The notes below the pieces were generated by a model. That model was not told where the DNA came from, made no database searches, and saw only the letters and a list, made by a program, of their open reading frames with translations. Of a stretch of DNA of 6,696 bases, positions 1-5,820 are shown in pieces. Every line of letters begins with the position of its first letter. The stretch's first letter is position 1. Both the position numbers and the translations under genes were made by a program. Origin of the DNA: Sinorhizobium sp. (GTDB taxonomy: Bacteria; Pseudomonadota; Alphaproteobacteria; Rhizobiales; Rhizobiaceae); contig JAPSJG010000216.1 of assembly GCA_031178305.1 (NCBI GenBank), forward strand, positions 1 through 6,696. The letters run 5' to 3'.

Positions 1-15
1 TAACCAGGAAAGGCT

Positions 16-2151
16 CTAGGCGGCCCGGCGATCGGGAAATCCAGGACCGTATTCGCCCCGCCCCGTCATGAGCACGATGTCGCGGTATCCGGCCTCCCCG
101 AAACGGGTGAGTTCCTCGATGATGCGTTCCTCGCTGACCGCGGGCGCCGAGAGGATGATCTCGATCCCTTCGCGGCGGGCCACCTTGGCGACAGCGGCCG
201 CGTCGGCCGGCCCGCACTCCATGAGGACCAGGTCGTAGGCGTTCGTGAGCGCATCGACGATCATCTGCAGACGCTCGATCCCGCGCATCGCCGTCTGAGG
301 GTCGGCGTCGCCGTGCGGAATGACATGGACTCCGGAAAACCTGTCCGCGTGGATCGACTCGGTAAAGGCAACCTCGCCCGCCAGCAGGTTGGTAATCCCA
401 GGCAGATGCGGCGATTGGACCATGAGGCGAGTCGGGCAGGCGGATCCGGAAAGATCAACCAGGACGACCTTCTGCTCCTCTTCCGCGAGAAGGCGCGCCA
501 GCATCACCGTTGCCGTCGACCCCTCGTCGCCGCCGGGCGAAACCGAAACGGCAACCCGGATGCCGCTGTCGAGAAGGTGAGCGGCGACGGCCCCGATCGA
601 GAAGTCCTGCTCCGCCGCGACGCTTGGCGCGCGCTCCTCCTCATTTTCTTCGGCAGGCGGTACGTCAGCAAGAATGGGCGCCGGGGCAAAATCTGTCGCG
701 CTTCGCATTGCAGCCGCCGGCTCAGCAGCCGTCGCACGCGGAGCATTGACCGGTCTCAGGGCCCTTCCGCTGAAGAGCTCGCTGAGCATGATGACGACTG
801 AACTCACGAGGAAGCTTGCGAGCGCCGCAACGATGGTGATCGGCACCACTTTCGGGAAGCTTGCCGTGGCGGGAACGACTGCGTTCGAAATCACCCGCGC
901 ATCGGCCGGAGTTGCATTTGCGACGCTTCGCGACGTCGCCTCGCGATAACGGGCAAGATAAGTTTCGAGAAGCTGCCGCTGAGCTGCCGCTTCGCGCTCC
1001 AGCGCGCGAAGGCCGACCTCCTCCTCCCCTGCCTGCGCCGACTGGGTCTTGAGGGAGTTCAGCTGCTGCACCAGTTGCTGTTCCCGCAATTGCCCGACCT
1101 TCGCCTCGTTTTCGAGACTGGCGAGGATCTTCCTCGTTTCGCTGCGAATCTGCCCCTCGATACCGCCGAGCTGCGATTTCAGGCCTCTCAGGCGCGGATG
1201 TCCGTCGAGCAGCGTCGTCGATAGATCGGCGATCTGCCCTTTGAGCGCTGCCTGACTTTCCTTGAGCCGCTGGATCATCGGCGAGCCGACGATGTCGGCA
1301 AGCGTATCGACCGAGCGCCCATTCGCGAGCGCCGAGCGCACGCTCTCGGCGCGCGCGGCGGCGTTCGCCCTCTCCGCGCGTACCCGTGCGAGCTCCGTTG
1401 AAATATCGCTCAATTGCCGTGTGGCGAAGTTCTCCGTCCCCCCCGTCGGCAACAGGCCGGATTCGGCGCGATAGGCGGCGACCTTCGCCTCGGCTTCGCG
1501 CACCTTCTCGCGCAGATTGGCTATCTCCGGTTCCAGCCAGCGGCTCGCTTCCGAATTGGAGTCGAGCTTCGCGCCGCTCTGCATCAAGAGATAGACTTTG
1601 GCCATTTCGTTCGGGATGGCCGCGGCAAGCTTCGGGTCCTTCGACGTAAAGGCAATCCCGATCACCCGCGATCTTTCGATCTGATAGACTTGGAGCTTCG
1701 AGTTGAACTCTTTCAGGATCCTCTCTTCCGGCGGAAGCTCGAGCGGATTCTTCTTCAGCCCCAGCATGACCAAAAGGTCGGAACTCGCCGAGGGATGGGC
1801 GGAAGGATCGAACTCTTCCAGCTCGTGCAGGTTCATGTTGCGCGCGACCTGCTTGATGAGGTCGGAGGAGCGCAGCACCTGAACCTGACTGGCGATGCCC
1901 GACTCGTCGAAAATCCTGTCCGAGCCGCCCTGGGGAGCCTGGGCCGCACCGCTGAACTCCGGCTCGCGCGATTCGATCAGCACGCGCGTCTCGGCCTCGT
2001 AGCCGGGGGCGATCATCTTGGCGACGGCGAAGGCGATTGCGGCGACGCCGACGGTTGCAAGCAGCACGCGGACGCGGCGCTGCCAGACGGCGCGAAAGAG
2101 TCCGCCGAGATCGATATCCACGTCCTCATATGCGCCGCTGATACCCGACAT
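16..2151 (-). CDS. Wzz/GumC-type polysaccharide co-polymerase with a degenerate BY-kinase-like C-terminal domain
   Basis: This 711-residue inner-membrane protein should control chain length and link polymerisation to export. An N-terminal Wzz region leads into TM1 (about 29-49). A long periplasmic part follows, rich in Ala, Glu, Arg and Gln and predicted coiled coil (about 205-405). It includes a GNVR-like stretch with the pattern LEREAAAQRQLLETYLARY near 384-402. TM2 (about 434-456) is preceded by prolines at 427 and 433. A Pro/Ala/Glu linker (460-515) joins a MinD/BY-kinase-like alpha/beta domain (about 530-695). That domain has the fold's landmarks, but Walker A reads PGGDEGST (539-546) without the Lys. 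Walker A' reads VVLVDLSG, keeping only the first Asp (566). Walker B reads DLVLMECG, with Glu645 in place of Asp. There is no Tyr-rich tail. Autokinase activity is therefore unlikely (inference). The start is fixed by an in-frame TAG at 2161-2163 and by AGGAG six bases before the ATG. The neighbouring Wza-like gene is divergent. Confidence 0.93.
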   Translation of the reverse strand: MSGISGAYEDVDIDLGGLFRAVWQRRVRVLLATVGVAAIAFAVAKMIAPGYEAETRVLIESREPEFSGAAQAPQGGSDRIFDESGIASQVQVLRSSDLIKQVARNMNLHELEEFDPSAHPSASSDLLVMLGLKKNPLELPPEERILKEFNSKLQVYQIERSRVIGIAFTSKDPKLAAAIPNEMAKVYLLMQSGAKLDSNSEASRWLEPEIANLREKVREAEAKVAAYRAESGLLPTGGTENFATRQLSDISTELARVRAERANAAARAESVRSALANGRSVDTLADIVGSPMIQRLKESQAALKGQIADLSTTLLDGHPRLRGLKSQLGGIEGQIRSETRKILASLENEAKVGQLREQQLVQQLNSLKTQSAQAGEEEVGLRALEREAAAQRQLLETYLARYREATSRSVANATPADARVISNAVVPATASFPKVVPITIVAALASFLVSSVVIMLSELFSGRALRPVNAPRATAAEPAAAMRSATDFAPAPILADVPPAEENEEERAPSVAAEQDFSIGAVAAHLLDSGIRVAVSVSPGGDEGSTATVMLARLLAEEEQKVVLVDLSGSACPTRLMVQSPHLPGITNLLAGEVAFTESIHADRFSGVHVIPHGDADPQTAMRGIERLQMIVDALTNAYDLVLMECGPADAAAVAKVARREGIEIILSAPAVSEERIIEELTRFGEAGYRDIVLMTGRGEYGPGFPDRRAA

Positions 2152-2157
2152 GCCCCA

Positions 2158-2162
2158 CTCCT
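2158..2162 (-). promoter_or_regulatory. Shine-Dalgarno site of the co-polymerase gene
   Basis: On the minus strand AGGAG lies six bases upstream of the ATG at 2151. The in-frame stop TAG (2161-2163) overlaps this site, so no longer N-terminus is possible. This settles the start of the divergent gene. Confidence 0.75.
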
Positions 2163-2196
2163 AGAATTCGCCATTCACGCGAAGGTAAAAGAACAT

Positions 2197-2213
2197 GGTA
2201 ACCCAACGGTTAA
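2197..2213 (-). promoter_or_regulatory. CtrA-like box facing the co-polymerase gene
   Basis: Read on the minus strand the site is TTAACC-gttgg-GTTACC, two hexamers repeating at 11 bases. The known CtrA consensus of alphaproteobacteria is TTAA-N7-TTAA. Here the first half is exact and the second has one mismatch (GTTA). It ends 45 bases before the start codon, a plausible place for an activator at -35 or a repressor over the promoter. The match is by eye, and TTAA words do occur by chance. Confidence 0.4.
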
Positions 2214-2284
2214 CTCAGCCTGCAACCTTCGGCTGTTCCCTGCCCCCGTGCCAGGACAGGCCTCGGCCGCCCAAAATTCCATCG

Positions 2285-2301
2285 TTTACCGGCTATTAAC
2301 C
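2285..2301 (+). promoter_or_regulatory. CtrA-like box facing the export lipoprotein gene
   Basis: The plus strand reads TTTACC-ggcta-TTAACC, again two hexamers at an 11-base step. Against TTAA-N7-TTAA the second half is exact and the first has one mismatch (TTTA). It ends 53 bases before the ATG at 2355. Together with the site at 2197-2213 it forms a mirrored pair, which raises confidence in both, though binding is untested. Confidence 0.42.
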
Positions 2302-2354
2302 CTAACGGATCGATAACATCGCCAATGAGGTGATTTCCCGGAGCCCCAACCCGA

Positions 2355-2930
2355 ATGTCGATCGGAGGCACAAAGATAGCGCGCGTTTTCGCCGTCGCTC
2401 TCATGGCGGCGCTCGCCAGCGCCTGCACCAGCTATCAGCCGGCGCCCAAAGCATTCAGCGAGGCGACGATCCAGCCCTACCGGCTGGACAGCGGCGACAG
2501 GTTGCGCATCAACGTCTTCGAGCAGCCCTCCCTCAGCGGCACCTATACGGTCGACCAAGCCGGCTATGTCGCCTTTCCGCTGATCGGGACGGTGCCGTCG
2601 CGCGGCCATACGCTGCCGGAACTCGAGGGCATGATCGCCGCGAAGCTTAAGGAAGGCTACCTCAGGGATCCTGATGTGACGATCGAGGTCGACCGCTATC
2701 GCTCCGTCTTCATCATGGGCGAGGTCGGGCAGGCCGGCCAATACGCTTATGTTCCGGGCATGACGGTGCAGAATGCGATCGCGGTCGCCGGCGGCTTCAC
2801 CCCGCGCGCCAACCAGGCGAATGCCGATATTACCCGCAAGGTCAACGGCCGCATCATTACCGGCCGGGTGCCGATCACTGATCCGGTGCTGGCTGGCGAC
2901 ACGATCTATGTTCGCGAACGGCTGTTCTGA
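2355..2930 (+). CDS. Short Wza-type polysaccharide export lipoprotein
   Basis: This 191-residue protein should be a periplasm-facing outer-membrane lipoprotein of the export channel. A basic N-terminus and hydrophobic stretch (about 7-23) end in a lipobox-like ASAC with Cys24 as the lipidated residue. Residues 40-112 match the polysaccharide export (PES) pattern: YRLDSGDRLRI, a V-FPLIG turn near 72-78, then GYLRDPDVTIEV (101-112). One SLBB-like unit follows from about 118, with GEVGQAGQYAYVPGMTV and AGGFTP. The end, LAGDTIYVRERLF, is typical of short family members. E. coli Wza is about twice as long, with further ring domains and a C-terminal helix that spans the outer membrane; both are absent here. 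The start is fixed by an in-frame TGA at 2331-2333 and is the first possible start codon. GGAG lies 11 bases upstream, a rather long spacing. The glycosyltransferase gene begins five bases after the stop, so the two are surely co-transcribed. Confidence 0.94.
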   Translation: MSIGGTKIARVFAVALMAALASACTSYQPAPKAFSEATIQPYRLDSGDRLRINVFEQPSLSGTYTVDQAGYVAFPLIGTVPSRGHTLPELEGMIAAKLKEGYLRDPDVTIEVDRYRSVFIMGEVGQAGQYAYVPGMTVQNAIAVAGGFTPRANQANADITRKVNGRIITGRVPITDPVLAGDTIYVRERLF

Positions 2931-2935
2931 GATCC

Positions 2936-4108
2936 ATGAGGAACGAACGTCCTCTGCGTATTTTGCATTGCTTCAGATCGCCTGTCGGCGGAATTTTCCG
3001 CCATGTGCGCGATCTGGCGGAAGCGCATGCGCGGGCCGGCCACCAGGTCGGAATTCTCTGCGACAGCACGACCGGCGGGGCCTACGAGGACGCGCTTTTC
3101 GACGCAGCGCGGCCTTTTCTGGAACTTGGAATCATCCGCATGCCCATTCACCGCACCGTCGGTCCGTCGGATCTCGGGGTGCTGTGGCGCTGCTATAAGG
3201 AAATCAGAGGTTTGCAACCCGATGTGCTGCACGGGCACGGCGCCAAGGGCGGCGCGCTGGCACGCATCGTCGGTTCAGCCCTGCGGGTCGACAAGTATCG
3301 CGTAGCCCGCCTCTATTCGCCGCATGGCGGCAGCCTGCACTACGATCGGAAGTCGCTGACGGGCGGCATCGTCTTCCAACTGGAGCGTTTGCAGGAGCGT
3401 CTTACCGAGGCACTGGTCTTTGTCTGCGACTACGAGCGCCAGACCTATTTCGCGAAGATCGGCCACCCGCCGGGCCGCAGCGAACTGATCTATAACGGCG
3501 TCGGCGATGCCGACTTCGCGCCAGTGGAAACAAGGCCGGACGCCGTCGACTTCGCCTATATCGGCATGATGCGGGACCTCAAGGGTCCCGATGTCTTTAT
3601 CGACGCGTTTGCCGCTACCGAGCGCGCCGTCGGGCGTCCCCTCTCCGCCCTGATGATCGGCGATGGCCCGCAACAGCCTCAATACGCGTCGATGACAGCG
3701 CGGATGGGGCTGAGCAATCGGATCAGGCTGCTTCCCGCGATGAGGACCCGCGAGGCCTTCGCGCTCGCCCGAACCGTGGTCATACCGTCGCGCGCGGAAT
3801 CGATGCCGTACCTTCTTCTTGAGGCGCTCGCCGCCGGAAAGCCGGTGATCGCGACGCGCGTCGGGGGAATTCCCGAGGTGCTGGACGCCGACAGCCGCGC
3901 CCTCGTCGAACCGGCCAACGCGCAGGCGCTCGCGGACGCGATGGCCGCCGCTATCGAGGACACGGGCTGGGCCGCCCGAACGATGCCGGATGCCGAACGG
4001 ATCAGGGCGCGATTTTCTGCCTCGGTTATGGCCAGCCGTGTCATGCAGCTTTACCGCGAGCTTACGCAGGAGCGGCTGATCGGGGAAGCGCGCCTTGGAT
4101 CACGATGA
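2936..4108 (+). CDS. GT-B family 4 glycosyltransferase
   Basis: This 390-residue enzyme has no membrane segment and should act on the cytoplasmic face of the inner membrane. It would transfer a sugar from a nucleotide sugar onto the lipid-linked repeat unit. The N-terminal Rossmann half shows the glycine loop SPVGGIFRHV (15-24) and HGHGAKGG (99-106). The interdomain YNGVG (186-190) precedes the C-terminal half, which opens with the strand-loop YIGMMRDLKGPDVFIDAF (208-225). The retaining GT4 EX7E motif is present: Glu288 and Glu296 in the segment SRAESMPYLLLEALAAGKPV. The last residues (about 357-378) form the usual C-terminal helix. Donor and linkage cannot be read from sequence. The gene starts five bases after the lipoprotein stop with only a weak GAG before the ATG, so translational coupling is likely. 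Its TGA lies inside the left arm of a perfect palindrome. Confidence 0.93.
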   Translation: MRNERPLRILHCFRSPVGGIFRHVRDLAEAHARAGHQVGILCDSTTGGAYEDALFDAARPFLELGIIRMPIHRTVGPSDLGVLWRCYKEIRGLQPDVLHGHGAKGGALARIVGSALRVDKYRVARLYSPHGGSLHYDRKSLTGGIVFQLERLQERLTEALVFVCDYERQTYFAKIGHPPGRSELIYNGVGDADFAPVETRPDAVDFAYIGMMRDLKGPDVFIDAFAATERAVGRPLSALMIGDGPQQPQYASMTARMGLSNRIRLLPAMRTREAFALARTVVIPSRAESMPYLLLEALAAGKPVIATRVGGIPEVLDADSRALVEPANAQALADAMAAAIEDTGWAARTMPDAERIRARFSASVMASRVMQLYRELTQERLIGEARLGSR

Positions 4109-4135
4109 TTTTAGGTCGGATCGACCTAAAATCAT
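4105..4135. repeat. Perfect 31-base palindrome across the glycosyltransferase stop codon
   Basis: The arms are ATGATTTTAGGTCG (4105-4118) and its exact complement (4122-4135), with GAT between. As RNA this is a 14-bp stem with a three-base loop. The TGA stop at 4106-4108 is within the left arm. No run of T follows the right arm, so it is not a classical intrinsic terminator. It could be a dyad operator for a dimeric regulator of the downstream gene, a stem that protects or ends the upstream mRNA, or a copy of a dispersed small palindromic repeat. Confidence 0.85.
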
Positions 4136-4142
4136 AAGGTTA

Positions 4143-4189
4143 GCACGGGATGCGGGGGAACCGCGCACACTTCTCCTCATCCCGCGTGC
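4143..4189 (+). other. Imperfect hairpin in the leader before the sugar-phosphate transferase gene
   Basis: GCACGGGATG (4143-4152) can pair with CATCCC and GTGC (4178-4183 and 4186-4189), leaving a two-base bulge (GC). The loop of 25 bases holds a smaller possible stem, CGG with CCG (4153-4155 and 4161-4163). It lies just after the perfect palindrome. The stretch 4109-4257 holds no gene I believe in. The only ORF is 16 codons (4150-4200) with a poorly placed AAGG. The structure could be part of an untranslated leader, but GC-rich DNA forms such pairings easily. Confidence 0.35.
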
Positions 4190-4246
4190 GCAGGACGTAA
4201 GCGTTTCTTAGTGGCTTTCTGCTATCGGGCGAAGGACGATTGCGTT

Positions 4247-4252
4247 GGAAAG
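4247..4252 (+). promoter_or_regulatory. Likely ribosome binding site of the sugar-phosphate transferase gene
   Basis: GGAAAG lies five bases before the ATG at 4258. A longer form from TTG at 4240 would have AGGA only three bases away, which is too tight. This favours the ATG, giving 520 residues. Confidence 0.5.
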
Positions 4253-4257
4253 ACACG

Positions 4258-5820
4258 ATGAACCAGATGGACAGACCCGAAACCTTCGATACCGAAGCGC
4301 TTCGCGAGAAGGTGTCGAAGATCGCAACGCTCGACCGGGAGGATAAGCGGGCCGAGAAAGCTCCCGCAGCCCTCAATCCGCTTGCACGGCAGATTGCGGC
4401 GCAATTTCAAGCTGATACCTACTCGCCTGCAATGATGATCGGCCTGATCCGACTTCTCGATTTCTGCGCCCTCTTTGCCATCGGCTACGCCATTAACACG
4501 CAATATGTCGGCCCGTCGCTCGAAGATCTGCCGGTCTATTTCGCCATCCTCGCCGGCGGTTCGGCACTCGCCGTGATCGGCATGCAGATTGCCGACAGCT
4601 ATCAGGTGCCGGCGCTCAGGGCATGGTTTCGCATGGCCCCCCGCATACTCGGTGCCTGGGCCGCGACCTTCGGCGCGATCGCCCTGATCCTCTTCTTTCT
4701 GAAATCCGGCCATCTCTATTCCCGTGTCTGGGTCGGCGGATGGTTCGTCGCCGGCGCGATCTTCCTCGTCGCCGAGCGTGCCTTCATCGCCTATTCCATC
4801 CGGCATTGGTCCCGCAACGGCACGATGGAACGCCGCGCCGTGATCATCGGCGGCGGCGCGCCCGCAAAGGAGCTTATCCGCGCCATCGAGCACCAGCCCG
4901 ACAACGACATCCGCATCTGCGGCATTTTCGACGACCGCGACGAACGACGCTCGCCGAATGTCATCGCCGGCTATCCCAAGCTCGGTACGGTCGATGAACT
5001 GGTCGAGTTCGCGCGGATGGCGCGGATCGACATGTTGATCTTCTCTCTGCCGCTGACGGCCGAAGATCGCATCCTCGCGCTTCTGAAGAAGCTCTGGGTC
5101 CTTCCCGCCGACATCCGCCTTGCGGCCCACGCCAACAATTTGCGCTTCCGCCCGCGCAGCTACTCCCATGTCGGCCAGGTGCCCATGCTCGACATTTTCG
5201 ACAAGCCGATCGCCGATTGGGATTCCGTCGCCAAGCGATGCTTCGACATCTTCTTCAGCATTGTCGCGCTCGCGCTGCTCTGGCCGGTAATGCTGGCTGC
5301 CGCAGTGGCCGTCAAGCTCACTTCGCCCGGTCCGATCATCTTCAAGCAGAAGCGGCATGGTTTCAACAATGAGGTGATCGACGTCTATAAGTTCCGCTCG
5401 ATGTACACGCACCTGACCGATCCGACCGCACGCAATGCGGTGACGAAGGGCGATCCGCGTGTCACGCCCGTCGGCCGTTTCCTGCGCAAGTCCTCAATCG
5501 ACGAGCTGCCGCAAATCTTCAACGTATTGAAAGGCGAACTCTCGCTGGTCGGGCCGCGGCCGCACGCGGTCCTCGCGCAGACCCAGGATCGCGCCTTTGC
5601 GGATGTCGTCGATGGCTATTTCGCCCGCCACCGCGTCAAGCCCGGCGTAACCGGCTGGGCACAGGTCAACGGCTGGCGCGGCGAAATCGACAGCGACGAG
5701 AAGATCCATTTACGAACGGCATTCGACCTCTATTACATCGAGAACTGGTCCCTGCTCTTCGACATGAAGATCCTGTTTCTGACGCCGATCCGCCTGCTCA
5801 ACATGGAAAACGCCTATTGA
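4258..5820 (+). CDS. WcaJ-type undecaprenyl-phosphate hexose-1-phosphate transferase
   Basis: This inner-membrane enzyme (520 residues) starts repeat-unit synthesis by moving a hexose-1-phosphate, commonly glucose or galactose, from UDP-sugar to undecaprenyl phosphate. A charged cytoplasmic N-terminus (about 1-55) precedes four hydrophobic segments (about 59-79, 92-110, 129-148, 159-179). Next comes a Rossmann-like domain with VIIGGGAPAKELI (195-207), then a further membrane helix (about 332-352). The catalytic domain has KQKRHGFNN (363-371), VYKFRSM (376-382), DPRVTPVGRFLRKSSIDELP (399-418) with the Asp-Glu pair at 415-416, GELSLVGPRP (426-435) and KPGVTGWAQVNGWRGE (461-476). It ends in DLYYIENWSLLFDMKILF. 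Every family block is present, so it should be active. The four-helix plus Rossmann layout is the WcaJ kind, unlike short ExoY-type enzymes. A TTG at 4240 could add six residues. The next gene overlaps its stop. Confidence 0.94.
   Translation: MNQMDRPETFDTEALREKVSKIATLDREDKRAEKAPAALNPLARQIAAQFQADTYSPAMMIGLIRLLDFCALFAIGYAINTQYVGPSLEDLPVYFAILAGGSALAVIGMQIADSYQVPALRAWFRMAPRILGAWAATFGAIALILFFLKSGHLYSRVWVGGWFVAGAIFLVAERAFIAYSIRHWSRNGTMERRAVIIGGGAPAKELIRAIEHQPDNDIRICGIFDDRDERRSPNVIAGYPKLGTVDELVEFARMARIDMLIFSLPLTAEDRILALLKKLWVLPADIRLAAHANNLRFRPRSYSHVGQVPMLDIFDKPIADWDSVAKRCFDIFFSIVALALLWPVMLAAAVAVKLTSPGPIIFKQKRHGFNNEVIDVYKFRSMYTHLTDPTARNAVTKGDPRVTPVGRFLRKSSIDELPQIFNVLKGELSLVGPRPHAVLAQTQDRAFADVVDGYFARHRVKPGVTGWAQVNGWRGEIDSDEKIHLRTAFDLYYIENWSLLFDMKILFLTPIRLLNMENAY

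Larger units (their letters stand above)
2152..2354. promoter_or_regulatory. Divergent promoter region between co-polymerase and export lipoprotein genes
   Basis: This 203-base stretch separates two genes transcribed away from each other, so it must carry at least two promoters unless transcription enters from elsewhere. It is more AT-rich near both ends than the flanking coding sequence. I see no convincing -35/-10 pair of the housekeeping type on either strand. The clearest signals are two TTAACC-type direct repeats, listed separately, each oriented toward its nearest gene. A minus-strand mini-ORF of 11 codons (ATG at 2194-2196, stop at 2161-2163) sits in the leader of the co-polymerase gene. 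It has no evident ribosome binding site and is probably chance. Confidence 0.7.

Noticed and set aside
2208..2240. Possible general stress (RpoE2/EcfG) promoter on the minus strand with GGAAC
   Set aside because: The downstream GTT is 20 bases away from GGAAC, longer than the known spacing, and the CG of CGTT is absent.
2240..2265. Possible sigma-54 promoter on the minus strand (TGGCACG at the -24 position)
   Set aside because: The -12 element should be TTGC after four bases, but CAGG is found. The essential GC is not at the right spacing.
1414..2316. A 300-codon plus-strand open frame antisense to the co-polymerase gene
   Set aside because: It is a shadow of GC-rich coding sequence. It has no recognisable domain and no ribosome site, is rich in Arg/Leu/Gly/Asp, and runs through the divergent promoter region.
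4105..4140. Palindrome read as a rho-independent terminator
   Set aside because: No run of T follows either arm in either direction, and the stem is AT-rich at its base, so the classical form does not fit.
4140..4156. Possible sigma-54 promoter before the transferase gene (TAGCACGGGATGC)
   Set aside because: The spacing between the GCAC and GC elements is two bases too short.
4222..5412. A 396-codon minus-strand open frame antisense to the sugar-phosphate transferase gene
   Set aside because: The opposite strand encodes a full set of WcaJ family motifs. The antisense product is rich in Asp, His, Arg and Gly with no hydrophobic core, typical of a shadow frame.
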